A DNA stretch of 64,000 bases from TMED14 sp002167805 (lineage in GTDB: Bacteria > Bacteroidota > Bacteroidia > Flavobacteriales > Schleiferiaceae), in assembly GCA_965655795.1 (NCBI GenBank), contig CBFHHY010000009.1, forward strand, positions 1 to 64,000, written 5' to 3'. Under the pieces are notes generated by a model. That model was not told where the DNA came from, ran no database searches, and saw only the letters and a list, made by a program, of their open reading frames with translations. Below, one piece after another: positions 34,852 through 43,679 of the stretch (the stretch's first letter is position 1; each line of letters begins with the position of its first letter). A program made the position numbers and the translations under genes.

Positions 34852-35859
34852 ATGCATTCGTATTTTACTTCTTTCAAAAAAGCCCAAATATTAGATAATC
34901 GTTATAATGAAATATCTAAATTTCTTCATAAAACCCCGGTATTAACCTCAAATTCAATTAACACCGAAGTAGGTTCTTCCCTTTATTTTAAATGTGAAAA
35001 TTTTCAAAAATCCGGAGCATTTAAAATGAGAGGTGTAAGTAATGCGATATTTGAGTTAGTGAAAAACAGGGGAATTACAAAAGGCCTAATTGCCCATTCT
35101 TCAGGAAATCATGGACAAGCATTGGCTTGGGCAGCAAAAAAACATAAAATCCCTTGTATCATCGTAATGCCAGAAAATGCTTCTGAATTTAAAAAAAAAG
35201 CCATTCGAGCAGCTGGAGCAAAAATCCATGAGTGTGAATCAAATATTGCATCAAGGATAAGTTCTGTCAAAAAAATAATTTCAAAACTTGGGTTTACAGA
35301 AATACATCCAAGTAACCAACCATCCGTAATTTTAGGTCAAGGTTCAGCAGCATGGGAATTGCTTAAATATTGTAAAAGTCATAATATCAACTTAGACTTT
35401 ATCGGTGTGCCAATAGGTGGTGGTGGCCTGGCCGCGGGCTCTTGTTTTTCAGTTGCCATCTGGAACAAACTTCATGGCACCTCAACAAAAGTTTTTGGGG
35501 CTGAACCTACAGGAGCAGATGACGCCTACCGAAGTCTCAAATCTGGTAAAATTGAACGTAATGAAAATCCTGTAACCTTAGCTGATGGATTAAGAACTGA
35601 ATTAGGTGATGTGAATTTTCCTCTTATCCAAGATTTAATTCATTCTATCTATTTAGTTTCAGATTCAGAAATAATAAACGGACAAATTAAATTGATAGAG
35701 AGACTTAAAATCATGATCGAAAGTAATTGCTCTCCGCCATTCTCTGCTGTTCAAAAAAACAAAGATGATTTTAAAGGGAAAAAAACTGGAATTATACTAT
35801 CCGGAGGAAATATTGATTTGAAAAATTCAAAATGGTTTATTGAAAATAAGAAAGGTTGA
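34852..35859 (+). CDS. PLP-dependent threonine/serine dehydratase or serine racemase
   Basis: This 335-residue fold-type II PLP enzyme has the Schiff-base lysine K58 in SGAFKMRG, the substrate loop SSGNHGQA, the phosphate-binding glycines GGGGLAAG and the C-terminal SGGNIDL. It lacks the regulatory ACT domains of biosynthetic threonine dehydratase, so it is the catabolic or racemase type, converting threonine or serine to 2-oxoacids or racemising serine. It is followed by a good terminator, so it is a single-gene unit. TdcB-like dehydratase and serine racemase cannot be separated by sequence here. Confidence 0.9.
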   Translation: MHSYFTSFKKAQILDNRYNEISKFLHKTPVLTSNSINTEVGSSLYFKCENFQKSGAFKMRGVSNAIFELVKNRGITKGLIAHSSGNHGQALAWAAKKHKIPCIIVMPENASEFKKKAIRAAGAKIHECESNIASRISSVKKIISKLGFTEIHPSNQPSVILGQGSAAWELLKYCKSHNINLDFIGVPIGGGGLAAGSCFSVAIWNKLHGTSTKVFGAEPTGADDAYRSLKSGKIERNENPVTLADGLRTELGDVNFPLIQDLIHSIYLVSDSEIINGQIKLIERLKIMIESNCSPPFSAVQKNKDDFKGKKTGIILSGGNIDLKNSKWFIENKKG

Positions 35860-35865
35860 AAATAG

Positions 35866-35892
35866 AAAACGTCGCATTTTCAGCGACGTTTT
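35866..35892 (+). terminator. Rho-independent terminator after the dehydratase gene
   Basis: A perfect 10-bp stem AAAACGTCGC / GCGACGTTTT with a 7-base loop ends in TTTT, 6 bases after the stop codon. The flanking A and T runs also allow termination from the opposite strand, but no gene reads in from there. Confidence 0.85.
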
Positions 35893-36102
35893 ACAACCCT
35901 TGATGAATCTTTCTTGAATTAGATTCATATCAAATATCGTAAAAATATTTGACTTATTGTACAAATCACCTTAAGTTTAATCGAATAAGATTAATTTTTG
36001 ATACAATAATTACCAAATAACCAATTAAAACTTATTAATTATCTCAAAAACTAAAACCTTGACAACATAAAAATATCTGTTTCTGTCAAGTGGCAAATTA
36101 GG

Positions 36103-36110
36103 TACTTTTG
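36103..36110 (+). promoter_or_regulatory. Candidate -7 element before the RidA-ileS genes
   Basis: TACTTTTG matches TAnnTTTG exactly and ends 6 bases before the RidA ATG at 36117, so initiation would fall at or next to the ATG. The -33 position reads TTTC rather than TTTG. The rest of the 257-base gap from 35860 holds only the preceding terminator and AT-rich sequence. Confidence 0.5.
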
Positions 36111-36116
36111 TAAACT

Positions 36117-36554
36117 ATGAGTTCAAAAAAAAAAACAGCAGATTCCCAAGCCCCATTGCCTGTGGGTAACTATCCTATGACACGACGTTCAGGAAATTTA
36201 ATATTCATGTCTGGCGTCGGGCCCAGAAAGCCAAAAAGCGGAACAGAATCATCTTCAGTTCCTGGCTTAACAATGAACAGTAACGGTGAAATTATAGATT
36301 ATGACTTTGCTCAACAAGTTCACGCTGTTTTTAAAAATGTTCGCATTATTCTTTTAGAATCTGGCTATGCTTGGGAAAACCTAATTGATATAACTGTCTT
36401 TTTAACGGATATGAAAAAAGACTTTCACGTTTTCAATGATATCTATTCTGATTATTTCAAAGACCTAAAAGTGAAGCCATGCAGAACGACTGTAGAAGTT
36501 TTGTCTCTTCCTACGCCCATTGCCATTGAACTTAAATGCATTGCGTCACTATGA
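36117..36554 (+). CDS. RidA-family protein, possible 2-aminomuconate deaminase
   Basis: The 145-residue YjgF/RidA/UK114 protein has the family core FAQQVHAVFKNVRIILLESGYAWENLIDITVFLTD and the C-terminal CRTTVEVLSLPTPIAIELKCIA, with the arginine that binds carboxylates. Its opening (PVGNYPMTRRSGNLIFMSG, then RKPKSG) resembles 2-aminomuconate deaminases such as NbaF more than the housekeeping RidA enamine deaminase. With 3-HAO and ACMSD also in this window, it is a candidate for the next ring-cleavage step, though a generic imine deaminase role is possible. The stop overlaps the start of ileS (ATGA at 36551). Confidence 0.8.
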   Translation: MSSKKKTADSQAPLPVGNYPMTRRSGNLIFMSGVGPRKPKSGTESSSVPGLTMNSNGEIIDYDFAQQVHAVFKNVRIILLESGYAWENLIDITVFLTDMKKDFHVFNDIYSDYFKDLKVKPCRTTVEVLSLPTPIAIELKCIASL

Positions 36555-39500
36555 AAAATTTATTCCCAGAACGTGGGTCACTGAATCTTCCAGTAATTCA
36601 GAAAAAAATATTAAAATCTTGGCAAGAGAATAATGTATTCAGGGATTCAGTTCGAAAAGGTTCCCCGGAATTTGTCTTTTATGAGGGGCCGCCCTCTGCC
36701 AATGGGCTTCCTGGCATTCATCATGTTATGGCCCGGTCAATAAAAGATTTATTCTGTAGGTATAAAACTCAAAAAGGATTTAGAGTTGAGCGCCGTGCAG
36801 GCTGGGACACTCATGGCTTGCCAGTTGAGCTCGGTGTTGAAAAGGCTCTTGGAATTACCAAAGAAGATATTGGGGGAAAAATAACTATCGAAGAATATAA
36901 CCTAGCCTGTAAAGAGGCTGTTATGAAATATACAGGGATTTGGAACGACTTAACAGAGAAGATGGGTTATTGGGTAGATATGGAAAATCCATACGTGACA
37001 TATAAATCTAAATATATAGAATCGGTTTGGTGGATCCTTTCCAACATTTATAATAAAGGGCTTATTTACAAGGGTTATACAATTCAGCCCTACTCTCCCA
37101 AAGCTGGAACCGGATTGAGTTCTCATGAATTAAATCAACCAGGGTGCTACCGGGATATTAAAGATGTTAGTGCAACAGCACTATTTAAAATTCTACCATC
37201 TAATCAAAGTATAAAGCTGTTTGGTAATTCTACGGTTCATTTTATGGCTTGGACAACTACTCCATGGACACTTCCGTCTAACACAGCCTTAACGATAGGA
37301 AAAAAGATTGAATACAGTAGGATATCCACTTTTAATCCATATACAAAACAGAAGCAAGAAATAGTAATTGCAACAGATCTTATATCTAAATATTTTAAGC
37401 AAGAAGATGAAAATATTAAAGATGGCCCAATAGAAAAATCTCTACCATGGTCAATTATATCTAAGCATAGAGGTGAAGAGTTTATTGGCTTACGATATGA
37501 GCCTTTACTAAATTATGCCGTGCCTTTTGAAAATGCTGAAAATGCTTACCAGATTATTCCAGGCGACTTCGTGACAACACAAGACGGAACTGGAGTTGTT
37601 CACACAGCCCCAACTTTTGGAGCTGATGATGCTCAAGTTGCCAAAGAGTTTGGTGTGCCTCCCATGCTAATTCAAGATAAGTTCGAAAATCTTGTTCCAT
37701 TAGTTGATCTTCAAGGAAAATTTGTGGATTGCATGGGAGATTTAGCTGGGAAGTATGTAAAAATCGAATATTATTCAAAAGAGAATAAACCTGAGCTAAG
37801 CGTAGATGAAGAAATTTGCATAAAATTAAAAAAAGAAGGTAAAGCGTTTCGGGTTCAAAAATATTCACATAGCTACCCTCATTGTTGGAGAACAGACATG
37901 CCCATCCTATACTACCCTATGGACAGCTGGTTTGTAAAAACTACTGCGATGAAGGAGAAGCTGAAAGAGTTAAATAAAGAGATTCTTTGGAAGCCCGAGT
38001 CAACAGGAACTGGAAGGTTTGGAAACTGGTTAGAGAATTTAAATGATTGGAATCTAAGTCGCAGTAGATATTGGGGGATTCCACTTCCCATATGGAGAAC
38101 TGCGGATGGAAAAGAAGAGAAAATAATAGATTCGATTCAGATGCTCAAGGAAGAGCTAGAAATAAGCGCCAAAAACGGCATAATGAATACAAACCCCCTT
38201 AAAAGTTTTTCTCCAGGAGATTTTAGCGAACTGAATTATTCTCAAATAGATCTTCACAAACCTCATGTAGACGATTGGGTTCTTTCATCGTCAAAAAATG
38301 AGCCTATGTACCGAGAATCTGATCTAATCGATGTTTGGTTTGACTCTGGCTCTATGCCTTATGCTCAATTACATTACCCATTTGAAAATAAAGATCTAAT
38401 TGATCTAAAAAAGTCATTCCCTGCAGATTTTATTGCTGAAGGGGTAGATCAAACAAGAGGGTGGTTTTTTACAATGCACGCAATTGCCGGATTATCTTTT
38501 GATTCAGTTGCTTTTAAAACAGTTATCTCTAATGGGCTCGTGTTAGATAAGACAGGCCAAAAAATGTCTAAGCGTTTAGGTAATGCCATTGACCCTTTTG
38601 ATGCAATAGAAGAGAATGGAGCTGATGCCCTTAGATGGTATATGATAACGAATTCTCAACCTTGGGATAACCTTAAATTCGATTTCGATGGGGTAAAAGA
38701 AACACAACGAAAATTTTTTGGGACTCTTCAAAACACTTATAACTTTTTTTCATTGTATGCAAATGTTGACGAGTTTGATCCTGAACAGTCTGATGCTCCA
38801 AATGAAGGTTTGTTAGAGATAGACCAATGGATTTTATCAAGACTAAATAGCCTAATTGAGGATGTGTCAAATAATTTAGATGCTTTTGAACCAACTAAAG
38901 CATACCGTCAAATAAGTGATTTTGTCCAAAATGAATTAAGTAATTGGTATGTTCGCCTTTGCAGAAGGAGGTTTTGGAAGGGTGAAATGGGGTCAGATAA
39001 GTTAGCTGCTTACCAAACACTTTTCACTTGCCTAGATAGCATTTCAAAAATGATAGCTCCCGTTTCCCCATTTTTTGCGGATCAGCTATACCAAGATTTG
39101 AATCAAACAACTTCTTCCGTTCACCTCACTGATTTTCCTACCTCAGATAAGTCTAAAATCAATAAAAATCTTGAACGTAAAATGAGACTTGCTCAGTCCA
39201 TGAGCTCTCTGGTTCTAAGCATAAGAAAGAAAGAAAAAATACGTGTTAGGCAACCAATTTCTAGGATTATTGTTCCTGTGCTTAATGCAAAACAAGAAAA
39301 CGATATTCAATCCATCAATTCTCTCGTTTTGTCTGAAGTTAATGCAAAAAAAATAGAGCTTGTCAAAGAGAATTCTGGATTTTTTATTAAAAGCGGTAAA
39401 CCCAATTTTAGAAGCTTAGGAAGAAAAGCTGGAAGTTCAATGAATGAACTCGCTAATGCAATTCGAAATTTAACACCTGACGAATTAAAAAATCTAGAAG

Positions 39501-39916
39501 AAAATCAATCACTAAAAATTCAATTATCAAAATCAAGTTTTTCTTTGACTTTAGACGATGTTGAAATAATAACAAATGACATACCAGGAATGATGGTTGC
39601 CTCAGATCAAGGATTAACTATAGCTGTCGACTTGACTTTGACTCCTTCTTTAATTCAAGAAGGGATCGCTAGGGAAGTAGTGAATAGAATCCAGGCCGCT
39701 AGAAAAGAACAGGGATTTGACATTACAGATAGAGTTATTCTATGGATAGAAAGTGACTCAGAAGTAATAAAATCAATAAAAGAAAATTCAGAATATGTTT
39801 GCAGTGAGGTATTAGCAATAAAAATTAATTATCAAACATCTAATGCTCTTAATGTAAGACTAAATTCCTCAGAATTAAATGGGCATTCTTTAAAGTTTGG
39901 TCTAATGAAATCATGA
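36551..39916 (+). CDS. ileS: Isoleucyl-tRNA synthetase
   Basis: This class I synthetase charges tRNA-Ile. I start it at the ATG at 36551, which overlaps the RidA stop by 4 bases; the frame from 36536 adds five residues inside RidA. The 1120-residue protein has the HIGH-like motif GIHH at 55-58, a CP1 editing domain (TTTPWTLPSNTAL), KMSKR at about 672-676, and a long C-terminal domain of the Bacteroidota/eukaryotic-like type without the zinc-binding tail of E. coli IleS. Such ileS2-like forms are associated with mupirocin tolerance, which I infer only weakly here. Confidence 0.97.
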   Translation: MKNLFPERGSLNLPVIQKKILKSWQENNVFRDSVRKGSPEFVFYEGPPSANGLPGIHHVMARSIKDLFCRYKTQKGFRVERRAGWDTHGLPVELGVEKALGITKEDIGGKITIEEYNLACKEAVMKYTGIWNDLTEKMGYWVDMENPYVTYKSKYIESVWWILSNIYNKGLIYKGYTIQPYSPKAGTGLSSHELNQPGCYRDIKDVSATALFKILPSNQSIKLFGNSTVHFMAWTTTPWTLPSNTALTIGKKIEYSRISTFNPYTKQKQEIVIATDLISKYFKQEDENIKDGPIEKSLPWSIISKHRGEEFIGLRYEPLLNYAVPFENAENAYQIIPGDFVTTQDGTGVVHTAPTFGADDAQVAKEFGVPPMLIQDKFENLVPLVDLQGKFVDCMGDLAGKYVKIEYYSKENKPELSVDEEICIKLKKEGKAFRVQKYSHSYPHCWRTDMPILYYPMDSWFVKTTAMKEKLKELNKEILWKPESTGTGRFGNWLENLNDWNLSRSRYWGIPLPIWRTADGKEEKIIDSIQMLKEELEISAKNGIMNTNPLKSFSPGDFSELNYSQIDLHKPHVDDWVLSSSKNEPMYRESDLIDVWFDSGSMPYAQLHYPFENKDLIDLKKSFPADFIAEGVDQTRGWFFTMHAIAGLSFDSVAFKTVISNGLVLDKTGQKMSKRLGNAIDPFDAIEENGADALRWYMITNSQPWDNLKFDFDGVKETQRKFFGTLQNTYNFFSLYANVDEFDPEQSDAPNEGLLEIDQWILSRLNSLIEDVSNNLDAFEPTKAYRQISDFVQNELSNWYVRLCRRRFWKGEMGSDKLAAYQTLFTCLDSISKMIAPVSPFFADQLYQDLNQTTSSVHLTDFPTSDKSKINKNLERKMRLAQSMSSLVLSIRKKEKIRVRQPISRIIVPVLNAKQENDIQSINSLVLSEVNAKKIELVKENSGFFIKSGKPNFRSLGRKAGSSMNELANAIRNLTPDELKNLEENQSLKIQLSKSSFSLTLDDVEIITNDIPGMMVASDQGLTIAVDLTLTPSLIQEGIAREVVNRIQAARKEQGFDITDRVILWIESDSEVIKSIKENSEYVCSEVLAIKINYQTSNALNVRLNSSELNGHSLKFGLMKS

Positions 39917-40008
39917 TTTCAACGTATATTGAATAATCAAAAGTACTTTTCAAAGTAAATTATTCTTATTTAACTATATTCGAAATTAAGAAGCTTATTA
40001 ATAGGACT

Positions 40009-40389
40009 ATGGAAAACCAGAAAATGAGATATAGTGATGAAGAACTAGAAGAATTTCGAGTTCTAATTCAAAGTAAAATTGATAAAGCTGAGGAAGATTT
40101 ACACATTCTTCGGGAACAGTTCACAAATAATATGGACAATGGTACAGAAGACACTGCGCCAAGCTTTAAAAGTTTTGAGGAAGGTTCTGAAACAATGAGC
40201 AAGGAAGCAAATGCACAACTTGCTGCGCGTCAAGAAAAATTTTTAAGAGATTTACGAGCTGCACTAACAAGAATTTCAAATAAAACATACGGTATTTGTA
40301 AAGTGACTGGGAAGCTCGTAGAAAAAGATCGATTAAAGCTAGTCCCTCATGCTACGATGAGCATGGAGGCTAAGTTAAAACAAAGGTGA
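40009..40389 (+). CDS. TraR/DksA-family transcription regulator with degenerate zinc finger
   Basis: The 126-residue protein has a long N-terminal helical hairpin (about 10-80) like DksA, which enters the RNA polymerase secondary channel. It ends in the conserved region around YGICKVTGKLVEKDRLKLVPHA. Only one cysteine remains of the four zinc ligands, as is common in Bacteroidota members, so the finger must fold without that zinc site. It precedes lspA with a GTGA overlap, an arrangement widespread in the phylum. Confidence 0.9.
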   Translation: MENQKMRYSDEELEEFRVLIQSKIDKAEEDLHILREQFTNNMDNGTEDTAPSFKSFEEGSETMSKEANAQLAARQEKFLRDLRAALTRISNKTYGICKVTGKLVEKDRLKLVPHATMSMEAKLKQR

Positions 40390-41039
40390 ATAGGTCTCTA
40401 AGCCTTCCATTTATTCTATGCATAATTTTGGTCTTCATTGACCAAGGCCTTAAGATTTGGGTCAAATCAAATTTTGCCCTTGGTGAAAGTTTAGAAATCA
40501 CGCCATGGTTTAAAATTCATTTTACTGAAAATCCAGGAATGGCTTTTGGAATAGAATGGGGAGGAGTTATTGGGAAGTATATTCTTAGTTCCTTCAGGAT
40601 ATTTGCAATCCTTGGAATTGTATGGTACATGTTCCGTTTGGCTAAAGGTGGAGCCTCTAAATTCGTCTTAATATCGATGAGCTTTGTTCTTGCTGGGGCG
40701 TTAGGCAATGTCATTGATAGCTTATTGTATGGCTTAATCTATAACAAAGGATTAGTTTACAATAATATGTATAGTCAATGGGTTATGTACCCTGGTATTG
40801 CTACATTAAACTTTGAAGGATATGCCCCAATGTTACTGGGAAATGTCGTTGACATGCTATACTTCCCTTTTTGGAAAGGGGTTCTTCCTGAGTGGTTGCC
40901 TTTCTGGGGAGGTGAATATTTTATTTTCTTTCGACCCATCTTTAATATCGCTGACTCATGCGTTTTTATTGGAGTTATTCTTTTGTATTTGAGTTCGAGG
41001 AAGCCTGAAAGTTGGAGTTCTCACAATAGCACTTCATAG
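40386..41039 (+). CDS. lspA: Lipoprotein signal peptidase (signal peptidase II)
   Basis: LspA removes signal peptides from diacylated prolipoproteins. The 217-residue inner-membrane protein starts at a GTG overlapping the DksA-like stop. It has four hydrophobic segments and the catalytic aspartates in GNVIDSLLYG and NIADSCVF. It is longer than E. coli LspA (164) because of an insert between residues about 115 and 175, usual for Bacteroidota. The many lipoproteins in this window (DUF4292, DUF4837, GldH) would be among its substrates. Confidence 0.96.
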   Translation: MNRSLSLPFILCIILVFIDQGLKIWVKSNFALGESLEITPWFKIHFTENPGMAFGIEWGGVIGKYILSSFRIFAILGIVWYMFRLAKGGASKFVLISMSFVLAGALGNVIDSLLYGLIYNKGLVYNNMYSQWVMYPGIATLNFEGYAPMLLGNVVDMLYFPFWKGVLPEWLPFWGGEYFIFFRPIFNIADSCVFIGVILLYLSSRKPESWSSHNSTS

Positions 41040-41048
41040 AATTTTAAG

Positions 41049-42449
41049 ATGAAATACTTTTTAATCAGTTTTTACATTGCAATTAGCCTTTGTGCAAAAG
41101 GCCAGAATGATGAAATTAAATATATGTCTGGGGATTCCAAAGTACGAATGATGAGTAGCATTGAATTTCTTTCATCGGATGAGCTCTCGGGAAGATTACC
41201 CGGAACTGATGGAGCTAATTTAGCTATTGAATATATTCAAAATGCTTTTGAAAAAAGCAACCTGAGGCCATTGTTTCAAAATGGTTATAAACAAAGTTTT
41301 TCAATTCCTAGACCAGTAGAAATTTTATTTAAAACTAATTACTTGCTTCTTGGCAATGATTCGCTTAATGTCGGTAAAGAATTCCAAGTTGCTCCTTTTT
41401 CCTCAACAAAAGAAGTTCATGCCAATACTGTTTATGTTAAAAATGGGATTAAGTGCTCAGAATTTGATGATTTTCAAAGTATTGACTTTAATGGTTTAAA
41501 AAACCAATTAGCTATCGTTGAATTTAGGGTTTCAAAGAAAAGAAAAGGAAAGGCAGGCAAAGAGGCTCAAATTCAAAAGAGGTTAGAAAATATAATTAAT
41601 TATGGCGCGCAGGATATAATTTTTCTTTCGCGTAGAGCCATGAATAAATTAATTGGATCAAAGCCTCCTGTATTTAGGTCTCTAAAAACTAGTAGTTATC
41701 CTATTAATGTATATAGTATCAATAGTAATAAGTGGTCAAGAAAAATCCGAAAATCAAAAGATCCAATAACTATTAAGACAAAAGTCTCTAAAAGAAGCTC
41801 AGAGGGGTATAATATTATTGGAGTGTTTGATGTTGGAGCCACTCACTCCGTATTAATTGGAGCACATTACGACCACTTGGGCAAAGGAGAGTTTCTTGAA
41901 AATAAAAAGGGGCAAGAAGAAGTTTATAATGGTGCAGATGATAATGCGAGCGGTGTTTCTATCATGTTAGAAGTCCTGCACCAATTGCAACTCAACCCTG
42001 AAATGATTAATTACAATTTGATTTTTGCAGCCTTTTCAGGAGAAGAAGATGGACTTATTGGATCACGTCACTTTATTAAAAACTGTCCCATAGATCCCCA
42101 ACTTATAACACACATGATAAATTTAGACATGGTCGGAAGATTAAACTTAAATGATAGTTTAACTGTATATGCCACCTCTAGTTCATCTCATTGGGATGAG
42201 GTTTTAAATAATAACTCACGAGTTGAATTGAACATAAAAAATATACCTAGTATTTTCCCTCGGTCTGATCACGCTTCATTTATTGAAGCAGGGATCCCGT
42301 CAATTATGCTACATACAGGGATTCACAAAGATTACCATACTCCCAATGATGATTTTCAAAAAATCGATGGTGATGGGTTAACTAGAATTACCAAATTTAT
42401 TTTACATACTCTTCAAAATTTAAATAGATTCTCTGACTCAAGACCATGA
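41049..42449 (+). CDS. Secreted M28-family metallopeptidase
   Basis: The 466-residue protein has a signal peptide (about 1-18, ending LCAKG) and a C-terminal M28 aminopeptidase domain. The zinc ligands can be read: H in GAHYDHLG, D in NGADDNASG, E in FSGEEDGLIG, D in LDMVGRL and H in RSDHASFIEAG. A PA-like insert occupies about residues 90-240. It should trim peptides in the periplasm or outside the cell. It lies 9 bases after lspA and overlaps gpsA by 4 bases. Confidence 0.93.
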   Translation: MKYFLISFYIAISLCAKGQNDEIKYMSGDSKVRMMSSIEFLSSDELSGRLPGTDGANLAIEYIQNAFEKSNLRPLFQNGYKQSFSIPRPVEILFKTNYLLLGNDSLNVGKEFQVAPFSSTKEVHANTVYVKNGIKCSEFDDFQSIDFNGLKNQLAIVEFRVSKKRKGKAGKEAQIQKRLENIINYGAQDIIFLSRRAMNKLIGSKPPVFRSLKTSSYPINVYSINSNKWSRKIRKSKDPITIKTKVSKRSSEGYNIIGVFDVGATHSVLIGAHYDHLGKGEFLENKKGQEEVYNGADDNASGVSIMLEVLHQLQLNPEMINYNLIFAAFSGEEDGLIGSRHFIKNCPIDPQLITHMINLDMVGRLNLNDSLTVYATSSSSHWDEVLNNNSRVELNIKNIPSIFPRSDHASFIEAGIPSIMLHTGIHKDYHTPNDDFQKIDGDGLTRITKFILHTLQNLNRFSDSRP

Positions 42450-43441
42450 AAAAAAATCTAACGTTGGCAATTCTAGGTGGCGGCTCATGGGGAACAGCTT
42501 TGATTAAACTCATAAGCCAAAATGTTGAAACATTAGGGTGGTGGATACGTAATGAAGCGGATGTAATTCATATTGAATTGCACAATCATAATCCCAAATA
42601 CTTATCTGATGTTGAATTAGAACTAGATAAGTTAGAAATTGATAGCGATATTAAAAATGTTGCTAAAAATGCTGATATATTAATACTAGCTATTCCATCA
42701 GCATATGTTGCAAAAGCGCTTGTTCCAATAAAAGAAACCCTAAAAGAAAAAATTGTTATATCCGCCATCAAGGGTATCGTTCCTGAAACTCAACAAACAA
42801 TGGGAAAATTTTTACACTCGGAGTTTGGTTTGCCTACTGATAATTTTGGTGCAATCCTCGGGCCCTGCCATGCAGAAGAAATTGCTCTTGAACGCCTCTC
42901 TTATTTGACAATTGCCAGTGCCAATAAAGATATTTCAAAGTTGATTTCCAAGAAAGTGAGTGCCCCAAATGTTCAAACGAAAAGAACAAAAGATATTGAA
43001 GGAATTGAATACGCATCTATTATCAAAAATATTTATGCTCTGGCTGCGGGAATTTCCCAAGGTCTCGGGTATGGAGATAACTTTCAAGCAGTTCTTGTTT
43101 CAAATTCGATTAGAGAAATGAAACGCTTTATGAAATCCGTAAGTCCATTAAAGCGGAATATTTCAAAAACAGCCTATTCTGGAGATATACTTGTAACTAT
43201 GTACTCTCCATTTAGTAGAAATAGGACCTTAGGTAAATTAATTGGTAAAGGGTATACTGTTAGTTCTGCTATTTTAGAAATGAAAATGGTTGCAGAAGGT
43301 TATTTCGCGACAAAACACATTTGGGAGATGAAAAAAGCTGAAAATATTAAAATGCCAATTGCATCTGCTATTTATAAAATTTTATATAAGAACAAGTCTG
43401 CAAGAAAAGTAATTCTCGAACTATCCGAAAAACTCAGTTAA
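42446..43441 (+). CDS. gpsA: Glycerol-3-phosphate dehydrogenase [NAD(P)+]
   Basis: GpsA reduces dihydroxyacetone phosphate to sn-glycerol-3-phosphate for phospholipid synthesis. The 331-residue protein opens with the Rossmann motif LGGGSWGTAL and has GPCHAEEIA and the catalytic lysine in IIKNIYALAAGISQGLGYGDN. It overlaps the M28 peptidase gene by 4 bases (ATGA) and precedes tatA by 43 bases. Confidence 0.96.
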   Translation: MKKNLTLAILGGGSWGTALIKLISQNVETLGWWIRNEADVIHIELHNHNPKYLSDVELELDKLEIDSDIKNVAKNADILILAIPSAYVAKALVPIKETLKEKIVISAIKGIVPETQQTMGKFLHSEFGLPTDNFGAILGPCHAEEIALERLSYLTIASANKDISKLISKKVSAPNVQTKRTKDIEGIEYASIIKNIYALAAGISQGLGYGDNFQAVLVSNSIREMKRFMKSVSPLKRNISKTAYSGDILVTMYSPFSRNRTLGKLIGKGYTVSSAILEMKMVAEGYFATKHIWEMKKAENIKMPIASAIYKILYKNKSARKVILELSEKLS

Positions 43442-43484
43442 ACAAATATGGATTCGTACTTTTACAATTATTAAACATTAACAA

Positions 43485-43679
43485 ATGATTTTAAACATTT
43501 TTTTAGGAATGATTGGTCCTTGGCAAATTATTTTAATTCTGGCAATTGTCCTCCTTTTATTTGGTGGTCGAAAAATTCCAGAACTTATGAAAGGCCTTGG
43601 CGGCGGGCTCAAAGAATTTAAAAAAGCCGTGAAAGAAGAAGATAAAGAAGACGAAGATTCTGGAGAGGGGAAGGCGTGA
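43485..43679 (+). CDS. tatA: Sec-independent translocase subunit TatA
   Basis: The 64-residue protein has one N-terminal membrane helix (PWQIILILAIVLLLFGG), the hinge RKIPELMKGLGGGLKEFKKA and a short acidic tail. This is the TatA/E plan for a pore component that exports folded, often cofactor-bearing proteins. It overlaps gatA by 4 bases (GTGA). The tatC gene is not in the window. Confidence 0.94.
   Translation: MILNIFLGMIGPWQIILILAIVLLLFGGRKIPELMKGLGGGLKEFKKAVKEEDKEDEDSGEGKA

Noticed and set aside
39920..39975. AT-rich inverted repeats after ileS (GAATAAT...ATTATTC; TACTTT/AAAGTA)
   Set aside because: The stems are short, A/T only and have a long loop; they fit neither a good terminator nor a promoter with a -33 element.
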